Assembly: GCF_000380965.1 (NCBI RefSeq)
Contig: NZ_KB905556.1
Span: 62,001-126,000, forward strand
Length of the DNA: 64,000 nucleotides
Source of the DNA: Paenibacillus ginsengihumi DSM 21568
GTDB taxonomy: Bacteria; Bacillota; Bacilli; Paenibacillales; NBRC-103111
Direction: 5' to 3'
Positions 36,903 to 45,154 of this stretch are shown here, piece by piece. The position numbers and the translations under genes are program-made. The notes under the pieces were generated by a model. That model saw only the letters and a list, made by a program, of their open reading frames with translations. It was not told the DNA's origin and searched no databases. How positions within the stretch are numbered: position 1 is the stretch's first letter; every line of letters starts with the position of its first letter.

Positions 36903-37222
36903 CCCATGCGACTTGCGCGGCACCATCAGATGGTGAAAATGGGCTGCGGGCCAGGCGCTATTTTCAAGATAAACGCCTATGACGAGCGACTCCTTTCGTC
37001 ATCGGTCGTCACCTTCGGTGTTGAAAATTCGGCTTGTAGGCTAAGCTGATTTTTCAAGATAGACGCCCATGCCGCTGGCGCAGCACCATCAGAAGATGAA
37101 AATGTGCCACGGACACCGGGCTATTTTCAAGATAAACGCCTATGACGAGCGACTCCTTTCGTCATCGGTCGTCACCTGCGGTATTGAAATTTTGTCGGCG
37201 TATACCGCCAAATTTTCAAGAT
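36903..37222. repeat. array of alternating type II and type I mosaic repeats
   Basis: Order: II (36904-36959), I (36960-37028 plus spacer), II (37067-37122), I (37123-37191 plus spacer), joined by TTTTCAAGATA(A/G)ACGCC. Type I is a nested palindrome: outer ATTTTCAA (36960-36967) with TTGAAAAT (37021-37028) and inner ATGACG (36979-36984) with CGTCAT (36997-37002), followed by GGTCGTCACC. Type II has CACCATCAGA..GATGAAAATG. The two type I copies are almost identical over 60 bases. No protein frame fits. Related copies occur at 9630-9790, 41993-42075 and 46654-46680. Confidence 0.85.
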
Positions 37223-37320
37223 AGAATGGACGAATAACGTACAGAAAATTCGCACTATTTTAACAAGGAATCGTCTATAATAATAGGAGATGGGGATGTT
37301 AGATCAAGGGAGTGATCGCT

Positions 37321-37794
37321 ATGCAGTTTGTCAGTCCTTCCCAAGGTTCGGTGCCGATCCAGCAAATGATTCACGAGCTTCACGAATTCGTACGCCAGGA
37401 ACCGGAAGCGGAATACAAGCTGGTCATAGGCACGGATTCCCACACAACGAAGAACTACACCATTATGGTGTCCGCTGTCATTATTCACCGGCTCGGCCGG
37501 GGAGCCCGCTTCTTTTACCGAAAAGTACGCAGCCGACCGCTTCGCGACCTGCGCCAGCGCATCTACCGGGAAACCGAGCTGAGCCTGGAGCTGGTGGAGC
37601 TGCTGAACAAGCAAGGGATGAGCGACTTGACCTCGCAGTGGCCGCTGGAAATTCATATCGATATCGGCCAGCAGGGGGATACGAAAATGCTGATCCAGGA
37701 GATTAAAGGCTGGGTGACCTCCGTCGGCTACGAAGCGCGCATCAAGCCGCTGTCCTACGGGGCCAGCGCGGTGGCCGACCGGTTCGCGGAATAG
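37321..37794 (+). CDS. YkuK-family RNase H-like protein
   Basis: A 157-residue protein of the YkuK (DUF458) family, predicted RNase H fold, function unknown. Acidic positions fit the fold: VIGTDSHTTKN near residue 40, ETELSLEL and IHIDIGQQGDTKMLIQEI. ATG 37321 has AAGGGAG eight bases upstream. It lies after the mosaic repeat array and before a terminator. Confidence 0.85.
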   Translation: MQFVSPSQGSVPIQQMIHELHEFVRQEPEAEYKLVIGTDSHTTKNYTIMVSAVIIHRLGRGARFFYRKVRSRPLRDLRQRIYRETELSLELVELLNKQGMSDLTSQWPLEIHIDIGQQGDTKMLIQEIKGWVTSVGYEARIKPLSYGASAVADRFAE

Positions 37795-37925
37795 CACCTC
37801 GGAAGCAGGCCTTGATCCGGGATATAGGCTATTGGCAGGAATGTCCGGGCACGGTACCGGGAGACTCGACCGTTCGGCGCCCCGCGACGCTAATGCACAT
37901 ATATTGCCCGGGAGGTCAGACAATA

Positions 37926-37969
37926 GCCGGACCCCGTAGCATGCTGCGGACATGGTTCGGCTTTTTTTT
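37926..37969 (+). terminator. terminator downstream of ykuK-like gene
   Basis: Hairpin with outer GCCG-G-ACC and GGT-T-CGGC arms followed by eight T. It lies 130 bases after the stop. Confidence 0.75.
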
Positions 37970-38070
37970 GCGCTTTTTTCGGGTCATGTCCGGCATCAAT
38001 GCGCACATTTGTTCGAAAAACATCTCGTCCTGGCTGTCAATCTATGGTATGCTTGGACGGGGGGTTTACC

Positions 38071-38565
38071 ATGCTGCAAAAAACACATAGCGCCGCCGGA
38101 CTGGTGGCCGCGGAAATGGTCGTTATGCATCTAGATGTTCCTTTTTTGTCATGGGAGGCCGCCGGCGCCCTGCTGCTCGGCTGTCTCGCCGGGCCGCTTG
38201 CCGATGTGGACAAGCAGGGGTCGACGATGGCCAAAATATTGTTCCCGCTGTCGGCGCTGCTGCGTATCATCAAAGTCCGCCACCGGACGGTGACCCACTC
38301 GCTGCTCTTCATCGCAGCTCTCTCTGCCGCAGTCGCGCCCTTGCCCGCCTTGTACGCATGGACGTTCGTGGCAGCTTACGCCTCGCACCCGCTGATTGAC
38401 CTGCTCAACGAGAAAGGGGTGCAGCTGCTGTGGCCGTTGAAAGGAAAAATTCGCCTGCTGCCCGCCTTCCTGGCTGTCGATACAGGCGCGGCGGAGGAAA
38501 CGGTTTTCCGCTGGCTGCTGCTTGCCGTCGGCCTTTATCTTCCGCTCTCGACGATTCCGTTCTAA
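38071..38565 (+). CDS. DUF457 membrane-bound metal-dependent hydrolase-like protein (short paralogue)
   Basis: A 164-residue membrane protein of the DUF457/YdjM family. Conserved His/Asp set: KTHSAAG at the N-terminus, GPLADVDKQGS, VRHRTVTHSLLF and ASHPLIDLLNEKG. Four to five membrane segments. ATG 38071 has a GGGGGG ribosome site. It lacks the soluble C-terminal domain of the paralogue at 1804-2706. Substrate unknown. Confidence 0.85.
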   Translation: MLQKTHSAAGLVAAEMVVMHLDVPFLSWEAAGALLLGCLAGPLADVDKQGSTMAKILFPLSALLRIIKVRHRTVTHSLLFIAALSAAVAPLPALYAWTFVAAYASHPLIDLLNEKGVQLLWPLKGKIRLLPAFLAVDTGAAEETVFRWLLLAVGLYLPLSTIPF

Positions 38566-38625
38566 AGAGGCGAAGAGCTTATACGGAGGAACCGGCTGTC
38601 TGAAATAGCGGGTATTCCTTGCAGA

Positions 38626-38662
38626 GGAGCGCCAGGTCACTCGTGATCCCGGCGCTCCTTTT
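38626..38662 (+). terminator. terminator of short DUF457 gene
   Basis: GGAGCGCC/GGCGCTCC stem with a 17-base loop followed by TTTT, 60 bases after the stop. Confidence 0.85.
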
Positions 38663-38838
38663 CGCTCATGCTGCTTCCGCGTCATGGCCGTCATAGCTGA
38701 CCTCGGCGGCGGCGTATCCGGCAGCTGTCCTCCGTTATCCCTTATACGTCAGCATCGGCCGCTGGCATAAGCCGTCTTTTTCCGCCCCAATGATCCGGGA
38801 TACGCCTTATCTGGTTGCAAACTGCCCCTGCATTCCCG

Positions 38839-38988
38839 TCACTTCTGCTTCGGCAGCCTCTGCTTGCAGGAGGGAGGGCAGTAGATGCCCGTGCTCCGGA
38901 CAGCATATATAAATTGCGAATCGTACGGCGCATCATTGCTTGCGATCGCCTGCCATTCCGCTTCGGTTAATCGTGTGTTCTCGTTCAT
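38839..38988 (-). pseudogene. truncated Ada N-terminal (zinc/methyl-phosphotriester) domain
   Basis: Forty-nine codons starting MNENTRLTEAEWQAIASND, then YDSQFIYAVRSTGIYCPPSC and KQRLPKQK before TGA. This is the first half of the Ada metal-binding domain, including the C-x3-C methyl-acceptor region, but the second Cys pair (normally RPCKRC) and all later domains are missing. A good GGAGG site precedes the ATG, so it may still be translated. Downstream sequence in other frames shows no clear continuation. Read as a decayed adaA/ada gene; a functional mini-domain is less likely since only two of four zinc Cys remain. Confidence 0.75.
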
Positions 38989-39083
38989 CGGCTCGCCTCC
39001 ATCCCCAGTATAACCCGGGATGCCCTTTTTGAAATCGCTCTACCGAATGGAAAGGCAACATTTCCCGGCAAGGCGAGAGATGC

Positions 39084-40916
39084 TCACTCATCCAGCTGCG
39101 CTTTGATCTGCCGGATTTCCTCCAGCAGCCGCGCTTTCTCCTCTTCGTCCTCCGGGTCCTCCCGGCTCATCAGGACGGCCAGGCGCAGCTGCAGTCGGGA
39201 CCGCTCGTTCTCGCGGCGGATGTCGTCGCCAGTCGGCGCACGCCGCCTGTCTCTGGAGGCGTATTCCTCGTAAGTGCCGGGAAACGTGATCGCCTCGGAG
39301 CCGGCGAGCACAACGAGCCGGTCCGCCAATTTGCGGATGAGATAGCGGTCATGCGTCACGATGACGAGGGTGCCGGGATATTCCAGCAGCGCCTCCTCCA
39401 TAATCTCCCGGGTGTCGATATCCAAATAGTTCGTCGGCTCGTCGAGCACAAGCAGGTTGGCACGGCCGAAATACAGCCGCAGAAACGCCGCCCGACATTT
39501 CTCCCCCATGCTCAAATCGCCGATTTTCTTGAACGCGTCGTCTCCGCTGAACAGGAAACACCCCAAGATCGTGCGCGCGGCCGACTGCGTCATATCCGGG
39601 AGCTTGAGCAAGCTGTCCAGCAGCGTTTCCTCCGGGTCCAAAGCGTTCAGCTCCTGGGCAAAATAGCCGATGACCGTCTGCGGATTAAGCCGGACCATCC
39701 CGCTCTGCGGCTTAAGCTCCCCGATCATTAGCTTGAGCAGCGTCGTTTTGCCCGCGCCGTTCGGGCCGATAACTGCCAGCCGGTCGCCCCGCTCCACCGT
39801 CAAGCTGAAGTGATCAAGCAGCGTCCGCCCGCTTGCCGTATAGGCAAAGCTCAGCTTCTCCATCCGCAGCAGCGTGGAAGCGGAGACCGGCTCGCTCTCC
39901 ATCCGCACAGAGAGCTGCCGCTCGTCCCTGGGCTGTTTCACCCGCGAGCTCTCCAGCCGCTCCAGCGCGGACTCCTTCGCTTTGAAGCGAGAGACGTTCT
40001 TTTTGGCCCGCGAGCGAAAGTAATCATTCTGTCCCGCCGCCTTATGCGCCTGACGGAACCACTGCTCGTAGCGGCGGATGCTCTCCAGCAACTTCTGCCG
40101 TTCCTGCTCCTGCTTCTTGTGCAGCGCCTCCTGGGTGCGCCGCTCTACCCGTTTCTGCTCCCGGTATGCGGTATATCCGCCGACGTATCTTCTGCAGCCG
40201 CTCGAGGTCAATTCGATGACCGCCGTCGCCGTCCGGTCGATAAACGCCCGGTCGTGCGACACGTACAGCACGGTGCCCGCATAATCGGCGATCCATTTCT
40301 CGAGCCAATCGAGCGTCGCTTCGTCCAAATGGTTTGTCGGTTCGTCCAGCACGATGAACTGCGGCTCCCGGACCATCACCCGGGCAAGCTGGGCGCGCGT
40401 CTTTTGCCCGCCGCTCAGCCTGGCGTAAGGAAGATTCCACAGCTCGGGAGTTAACTGCAGCCGCTGCAAGCTTTTCTCGACCTTCAGCTCCCAGCCGAAC
40501 CCGTCTGCCAGCATATACTGCTCCTGCAGCATCCCGTAGCGTCCCAGCTTCTCCTCCATCGTCTGGCCTGCTCCGGCTCCCGGCTCTCCAAGCTCACGTT
40601 CCAGACGCGCCAGCTCCCGCTTGATCCGGTACAGCTCGGGCGTGCCGGACTGAACGAACGTTAGCGCCGTTTCGTGCGAGCTCTCCTCCACCGCCTGATT
40701 CATCCAGCCCCATTCTTCCAAAGGGAGCAGCCGCTGAACGCTTCCTTCATCAAACGTTATTTGTCCGAGCAGGCCGTTCAGCAACGTAGATTTCCCCGTT
40801 CCATTACGGCCAAACAATGCGATGCGCTCGCCTTCGGCGACATCAAAGGTTACCTTTTCGAATAGCGTTCTTCCGTTCCATTCCTTGCCGAGATTTTTCG
40901 CTTTCAGCACAAACAT
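39084..40916 (-). CDS. ABC-F subfamily ATPase
   Basis: A 610-residue soluble ATPase with two nucleotide-binding domains and no membrane part: Walker A GRNGTGKST and GPNGAGKTT, signatures LSGGQKTRAQLARVM and LSMGEKCRAAFLRLYFG, Walker B IVLDEPTNHLD and LVLDEPTNYLD, with a charged inter-domain linker (about 235-330). ABC-F proteins act on the ribosome; some give resistance to antibiotics binding the peptidyl-transferase centre. The second signature is altered (SMGEK). ATG 40916 has GGAGG seven bases upstream. The long upstream region with inverted repeats, minisatellite and a terminator suggests regulated expression. Confidence 0.9.
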   Translation of the reverse strand: MFVLKAKNLGKEWNGRTLFEKVTFDVAEGERIALFGRNGTGKSTLLNGLLGQITFDEGSVQRLLPLEEWGWMNQAVEESSHETALTFVQSGTPELYRIKRELARLERELGEPGAGAGQTMEEKLGRYGMLQEQYMLADGFGWELKVEKSLQRLQLTPELWNLPYARLSGGQKTRAQLARVMVREPQFIVLDEPTNHLDEATLDWLEKWIADYAGTVLYVSHDRAFIDRTATAVIELTSSGCRRYVGGYTAYREQKRVERRTQEALHKKQEQERQKLLESIRRYEQWFRQAHKAAGQNDYFRSRAKKNVSRFKAKESALERLESSRVKQPRDERQLSVRMESEPVSASTLLRMEKLSFAYTASGRTLLDHFSLTVERGDRLAVIGPNGAGKTTLLKLMIGELKPQSGMVRLNPQTVIGYFAQELNALDPEETLLDSLLKLPDMTQSAARTILGCFLFSGDDAFKKIGDLSMGEKCRAAFLRLYFGRANLLVLDEPTNYLDIDTREIMEEALLEYPGTLVIVTHDRYLIRKLADRLVVLAGSEAITFPGTYEEYASRDRRRAPTGDDIRRENERSRLQLRLAVLMSREDPEDEEEKARLLEEIRQIKAQLDE

Positions 40917-41040
40917 GCACATTCCTCCAATCCCCGTTTCGTTTCAAAATGCCATTGGACCCGCGCGCAACCGGCGCACGAGGCGGCAAATCCTGCAAAA
41001 AATGCAACATTTTCCGTATCTTTCGCGCTAGACAAAGGGG

Positions 41041-41175
41041 AATGTTGTATTTTGTGCAACATTTTAGGTGAAAATGACTTCAAACCCGGGAACATCGCCC
41101 AAAATGTTGCACTTTCTACAACATTGAGCCGCACTGGCGGTTTACATCCCCGTTTTTGTTGTACAAAATACAACA
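41041..41175. promoter_or_regulatory. three TGTTG-N9-CAACA inverted repeats
   Basis: Sites at 41041-41063 and 41103-41125 share AATGTTG-N9-CAACATT exactly, and 41157-41175 has TGTTG-N9-CAACA; a half-site CAACATT lies at 41005-41011. The 9-base spacers differ in sequence while the arms are kept, as for a dimeric regulator's operators or short RNA hairpins. They lie 125-260 bases upstream of the ABC-F start. Confidence 0.7.
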
Positions 41176-41200
41176 TTTGCAGCAGGTTGGAGCCCAGGAA

Positions 41201-41600
41201 GCAGCCATCGGCACGGAACCCAACCTTGGCGCGGGACGCAGCCATCGGCACGGAACCCAACCTTGACACGGGACGCAGCCCTTGGCACGGGACCCAACCC
41301 CTAGCACGGACGCAGCTCTTGGCACGGAACCCAACCCTTGGCGCGGGACGCAGCCCTTAGCACAGGACCCAACCCTGGCACGGACGCAGCCCTTGGTACG
41401 GGACCCAACCCTTGGCGCGGGACGCAGCCCTTAGCACAGGACCCAACCCTGGCACGGACGCAGCCCTTGGTACGGAACCCAACCCTTGGCACGGACGCAG
41501 CCCTTGGCACAGGACCCAACCCTGGCACGGACGCAGCCCTTGATACGGAACCCTGCCCTTTACATGGGACGCGGCTCTTGGCACGGGCCCGGCCCCCAGC
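41201..41600. repeat. GC-rich minisatellite, ~39-base unit
   Basis: About ten imperfect tandem copies built from CACGGAACCCAACCCTTGG and GCACGG(G)ACGCAGCCCTTG halves. Unit length varies by a few bases, so reading frames drift. It lies between the ABC-F promoter region and an upstream terminator. Confidence 0.9.
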
Positions 41601-41710
41601 CTGGAGCACAGGCACTGGCCCTATTTCTTGCTGGACGCCTCGCCTATAACACACGAATGCCGCCTCGTCGGTCGGCCTTCGCTAAAGGAGTTAGACTTTC
41701 TAAGCAAATG

Positions 41711-41739
41711 AGAAAAACCGCAAGGCGGCTGCCTGCGGT
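41711..41739 (-). terminator. terminator or attenuator upstream of the ABC-F gene
   Basis: Minus-strand ACCGCA..GGC/GCC..TGCGGT hairpin followed by TTTTTCTCATTT. No recognised gene ends here, so it may terminate a leader transcript; it lies about 795 bases upstream of the ABC-F start. Confidence 0.6.
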
Positions 41740-41791
41740 CGGGAATACGGCGAAAGGGGCACAGCATGGCGAAAGACGCGGAAGACGCGAT

Positions 41792-41812
41792 CATATAGGA
41801 GCCGCCTATATG
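41792..41812. promoter_or_regulatory. perfect palindrome CATATAGG-N5-CCTATATG
   Basis: Eight-base perfect arms around AGCCG. It is 55 bases upstream (minus strand) of the orphan terminator, and may be an operator for the transcript ending there. No known regulator is assigned. Confidence 0.45.
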
Positions 41813-41992
41813 GGCCTCGGTCTTCTCCATTTGCATCAATTCACGCTGCTTCGTAAAGTCCCTTATCGACATACGTATCCCGTTCCGCTCTGCCTGGCGA
41901 GCAGGCAAAGGCCGCTTAGTCAAGCGAGTTCAATTGCGGTGAGGGAATACGCTGCTTACTTCATCGGTCGATAAGGTCCTCCGTGATTTACA

Positions 41993-42075
41993 TAAGATTT
42001 TGGCACCTGTGACGAACGATTCACGTCATCGGCTGTCATCTGGGGTTGTTGACATTTTGGCGGAAAATACCGTCC
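41993..42075 (+). repeat. divergent type I mosaic repeat
   Basis: AAGATTTTGGCACCTGTGACG, then CACGTCATCGGCTGTCATCT and GGTTGTTGACATTTTGGCGG align with the type I consensus order (AAGATAAACGCC, ATGACG, CGTCATCGGTCGTCACC, TTGAAATTTTGTCGGCG). The outer palindrome is lost. Confidence 0.55.
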
Positions 42076-42229
42076 CCATTATCGGGATCGATGTACGTAT
42101 TATACCCTGAAATCGGAAACGGCTCAAAGGAAAAAACGATTATAACAAAGGTTCGGTTCGCAGACGAGCCGCCCGGAATAGAAAGCGGCCGCTGGCGGCA
42201 TGCTACTTGAAGAAAGGAGCTGGGCAATC

Positions 42230-42385
42230 GTGGAAGACCATCGAAAGGATCGGGAGGAGCCGACGATCGCTCCCGGTGCCAATACGCACGACCCGTTGGA
42301 GGAAAAAGCGACGGAAGAAGAGATCGAGCGCGGCGAATTTACGGAAGTAACCCGACTGTATGTAGATCGAACGCCAGAGGATTGA
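42230..42385 (+). CDS. small acidic hypothetical protein
   Basis: A 51-residue acidic protein (GTG start, EDHRKDREEPTIAPGANTH, then DPLEEKATEEEIERGEFTEV and a short tail). GGAG lies ten bases before the GTG. Glu-rich helix in the middle, no membrane segment. Followed by a strong terminator. Function unknown. Confidence 0.6.
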   Translation: MEDHRKDREEPTIAPGANTHDPLEEKATEEEIERGEFTEVTRLYVDRTPED

Positions 42386-42482
42386 AGGAGGCGTTACTGT
42401 AAAGCAGCAGCCTGCCTCATTGGCCGGACAGCCGACACCTAACGGTTCCATGAAGCGGCTGACGTCATTATTCAGAAGCAAA

Positions 42483-42523
42483 GGCGGCAGCCGTTTCGCA
42501 CAGAAACAGGCTGCCGCCTTTTT
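42483..42523 (+). terminator. strong intrinsic terminator
   Basis: GGCGGCAGCC-GTTTC / GAAAC-A-GGCTGCCGCC, a 15-pair stem with one bulge and 5-base loop, followed by TTTTT. It serves the small gene on the plus strand and separates it from the convergent fusion gene. Confidence 0.93.
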
Positions 42524-42573
42524 CGCCGCAAGACAACGGCAGCGATGCTGTCGCGCAAGGTCAAGCCGGCCGC

Positions 42574-44535
42574 CTAGGCCATCCTCCTTGGCGTTGCCCC
42601 GATGCTGCCCTCGAATGCAGCCGGCTTTCGCATCATATAAGGATACAGCCAGACGAGTCCGAGCACGAACAGCGCCAAGGCAACGTAGGCCGGCAGCAGA
42701 TGAATAAAGTCCGTATAGCCGATGTAGAAATGAACGCTGAATCCTGCGACGAACCCCGGCAAGCCTCCGATCAGCAGCGTCCACCACAGCCAGCGCCGAC
42801 CCTCGCCAATACCCCACAGCGCCGCCGCCAGCACCGCGATGGCGTTCGAGAACAGCGCGCCGCCGAAGCCGGCCCGGTCATGGGCGATCAGCGGAATGAG
42901 CCGCTCATTGATCTGCGCCAGCATTTCGGGAGACGCGCACAAAAACTCCAAATCCTGCGGAACGAACACGTTCGTGACGCCGACTCCGGCAATGACGAGC
43001 CCGCCGATGGCCAGAGCGAAGCCGAGCGCCACCATCATGAACTGCCCCCGCTGGGCGCGAAGCCAGACGAGGTCGTTCACTGTGTTGACCGGCGCATACG
43101 ACGGCCAATTCGCCGTGCCCCGCATCGACAATGCGAACAGAGGAAGCAGCAGCGCGGCCGCCGCCGCATGCAGCGGATCGAAGTAACCGTAACCCAAATA
43201 CAGGAAAAAGCTGCTGAACCCGACGATTCCCGATGCTGCGAGCGCCGTTTTGGCCCAGTGCTCGTTCTTTCGCAGGCCGTGCCTGCCCAATGAATAGTAC
43301 AGGATACCGATAGAAATCATCGTGCCGGCCAGCGTGATCCGATCGTGCGACATGAAGGGAAGGAGGAACGGATTCGCCAGCCCGAGATCGGCCGGGCCCA
43401 TTCCGAGATAGAGCGTATCATACGGCAGCATGACCGTGGTCGCAGCGACGATCCAGGCGAGGATGCCCCCGACGATCATGCCGATGCCAAGCAGGCACAT
43501 CCAGCCCCAATGCTGCCAAAATGAAGGAAACTCCGGCTGCGGCATCTGCCGCACCTTCTCGTAAATGACCGCTTCGTTGATACGCTTGGGCAGCCCCGGC
43601 CCGGCGTATACAAGCCCGCTATGCAGCTGAACATAGTCCGCGCCCGAGGCCATTAGCTGCAGCGCATCCCGCGGCTCGTGAACCCCTCCCGCCGCAATGA
43701 CCGGCATCTCCCCGCCGAGGATGCGCCTTACAGCCGCCAGCTTGCGCAGCGTGCGCTCCTTGCCGTCCTTGCCGATGACGTCGCCTTCGCCGATACACAC
43801 GGCATCCCCGATCACGATGCCGTCCCACGCTGCGATCGCTTCGGCGTCAAGCAGCGACTCCAGACGGCCGTCAGGGTAGTCGAGCGGCACATACAGCAGC
43901 ATCGGCTTGGCGCCGCCCGCCTCTCGTCCTGTCCGGCGAATACGCTCCAAGTGCAGCAGCGTCTGCTCGGGCGTCCATTCTTCATTCAAGAAGTCGGCGT
44001 ACCACGCCGCGGCATACGGGGCGAGCCCGCGCATGAGCCGCTCCATCTCATCCGCAGCCTGCTCTGGGGAAGTTCCCGGCGCCGGGCGTATGCGCAGCAT
44101 TAGCGGCAGCCTGTGGCCCTGCTTGCGGCTCAGCCGGCGGATCGTCTTGTCCAAGCCTTCGTTGGCGCTGGCGTCAGGATAGATGATCGCCTCCCGCGCA
44201 ACGTCGCGGCGTATCGGCCTACGATCCTCCCGCTCCTCCACCGTCACCGGCCCGATCTCCATGAAGCCGAAGCCGAATTGAGCCAGCGCCTTGCCGGCCG
44301 TGCCGCGCGAGTCCAAACCGCCGCTTAAGCCGACGGGATACCGCAGTCGCAGTCCGAACAACTCGCTCTCCAGCAGCGAGTGCGATTCCATGTGGCCGAG
44401 CGTCCTGATCGCGAGCGTGCCTCCCGGCAGCCGGCTGAGCAGCCCCATCGCCCCCAGCGTAAAATCCCGGGCGGCGCGGGCGGGAAGCCGAAACAGCAGC
44501 GGACGGAACAGCGTATGATAGGACCAATCCGGCAT
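42574..44535 (-). CDS. dihydroorotate dehydrogenase-like protein fused to a membrane domain
   Basis: A 653-residue protein. Residues 1 to about 335 are a class 2 dihydroorotate-dehydrogenase-type FMN barrel: YPVGLSGGLDSRGTAGKALA, GFMEIGPVTVEERE, and the FMN-phosphate site AAGGVHEPRDALQLMASGADY with VQLHSGLVYAGPGL. Residues about 345-640 hold seven or so hydrophobic segments of an unknown membrane domain. The usual orotate-site block NVSSPNT is replaced by YADFLNEEWTPEQ, so the substrate may differ. ATG 44535 with AAGGAGG. It is not in a pyr operon. Class 2 enzymes use menaquinone, so the membrane part may couple the barrel to the quinone pool. Confidence 0.85.
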   Translation of the reverse strand: MPDWSYHTLFRPLLFRLPARAARDFTLGAMGLLSRLPGGTLAIRTLGHMESHSLLESELFGLRLRYPVGLSGGLDSRGTAGKALAQFGFGFMEIGPVTVEEREDRRPIRRDVAREAIIYPDASANEGLDKTIRRLSRKQGHRLPLMLRIRPAPGTSPEQAADEMERLMRGLAPYAAAWYADFLNEEWTPEQTLLHLERIRRTGREAGGAKPMLLYVPLDYPDGRLESLLDAEAIAAWDGIVIGDAVCIGEGDVIGKDGKERTLRKLAAVRRILGGEMPVIAAGGVHEPRDALQLMASGADYVQLHSGLVYAGPGLPKRINEAVIYEKVRQMPQPEFPSFWQHWGWMCLLGIGMIVGGILAWIVAATTVMLPYDTLYLGMGPADLGLANPFLLPFMSHDRITLAGTMISIGILYYSLGRHGLRKNEHWAKTALAASGIVGFSSFFLYLGYGYFDPLHAAAAALLLPLFALSMRGTANWPSYAPVNTVNDLVWLRAQRGQFMMVALGFALAIGGLVIAGVGVTNVFVPQDLEFLCASPEMLAQINERLIPLIAHDRAGFGGALFSNAIAVLAAALWGIGEGRRWLWWTLLIGGLPGFVAGFSVHFYIGYTDFIHLLPAYVALALFVLGLVWLYPYMMRKPAAFEGSIGATPRRMA

Positions 44536-44567
44536 GGCTGATCCTCCTTCCTAAGCTTGCGTGCACA

Positions 44568-44849
44568 TCACGCCTCCCCATTCCCACCATGGCCCAGCTT
44601 GCTCATAGCAGCCTCGACCAGCTGATCGAACGCCTCATCGTCTTCCTCAAGCAGTTCCTCCACCGCTTCGATCTCTTCCTCGCTGCCCGATTCGCTCAAA
44701 AACAGCAGGCTGTAGCCCCAATCTCTGCCGTCCTTGCTCTGCAGCGTCACGGTATACGACGATTGATGCCCTTCGTACTCGAAGTCGACCTGACCGACAT
44801 ACCCGTTCTCCTTGCTGTGTTCCATGCGGGCTGCGATAATCCGAAACAT
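44568..44849 (-). CDS. small conserved hypothetical protein
   Basis: A 93-residue protein: beta-rich first half (GYVGQVDFEYEGHQSSYTV, RDWGYSLLFL) and a Glu-rich helical tail (SEEEIEAVEELLEEDDEAF). ATG 44849 has AAAGGGG. It precedes the DHODH-like fusion by 32 bases on the same strand, so the two may be co-transcribed. Function unknown. Confidence 0.72.
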   Translation of the reverse strand: MFRIIAARMEHSKENGYVGQVDFEYEGHQSSYTVTLQSKDGRDWGYSLLFLSESGSEEEIEAVEELLEEDDEAFDQLVEAAMSKLGHGGNGEA

Positions 44850-44888
44850 CGAAATCCCCTTTCTGCGAGCAGCCGTATATTAAATGAG

Positions 44889-44916
44889 AAAATAAAACCG
44901 CCTCTCATAAGCGGTC
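44889..44916 (-). terminator. terminator of the 73-residue protein gene
   Basis: Minus-strand ACCGC-N8-GGCGGT hairpin followed by TTTATTTT, 16 bases after the stop. Confidence 0.8.
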
Positions 44917-44932
44917 TATCCTGCAAGCCTCG

Positions 44933-45154
44933 TTACACACCCATGCGTTTGCGCTGATTGTTGGGCTTCTTGGTCAGCTGGCTCTTCATCGTCTGATTGC
45001 CGCCGCCGACCGAATGATGGGGCTTCACTTTCCCGGTTGCCTGCGCTTTCTTCTGAGCCAGCATTTGTTTCGCCGCTTCGGCGAGCGACATTTTCTTCGG
45101 GGCTTGCGGGGCTTCCGTCCCCGCGGCGTTCGGCTCTTGGCGAGCTTCCGACAT
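44933..45154 (-). CDS. small basic hypothetical protein
   Basis: A 73-residue protein with an Ala/Pro N-terminus, a helical KKMSLAEAAKQMLAQKKAQA centre and a basic Asn/Lys-rich tail (SQLTKKPNNQRKRMGV). AAGGTG precedes the ATG. The basic tail suggests nucleic acid or ribosome contact, but no family is recognised. Confidence 0.65.
   Translation of the reverse strand: MSEARQEPNAAGTEAPQAPKKMSLAEAAKQMLAQKKAQATGKVKPHHSVGGGNQTMKSQLTKKPNNQRKRMGV

Noticed and set aside
37980-38040. LexA-box-like GTTCGAAAA near the short DUF457 gene
   Set aside because: Does not match the GAAC-N4-GTTC consensus in both halves.
41301-41654. Frames through the minisatellite (for example 117 and 103 codons)
   Set aside because: Open only because the repeat lacks stop codons; unit length varies so the frame drifts, and no start site is present.
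41621-41923. 100-codon minus-strand frame over the orphan terminator
   Set aside because: Contains the terminator hairpin and runs into the minisatellite; no family. A short leader peptide inside it cannot be excluded but is not supported.
42420-42707. 95-codon plus-strand frame LAGQPTPNGSMKRLTSLF
   Set aside because: Runs through a very strong terminator and into the antisense fusion gene; no proper start codon next to the GGAGG at 42388.
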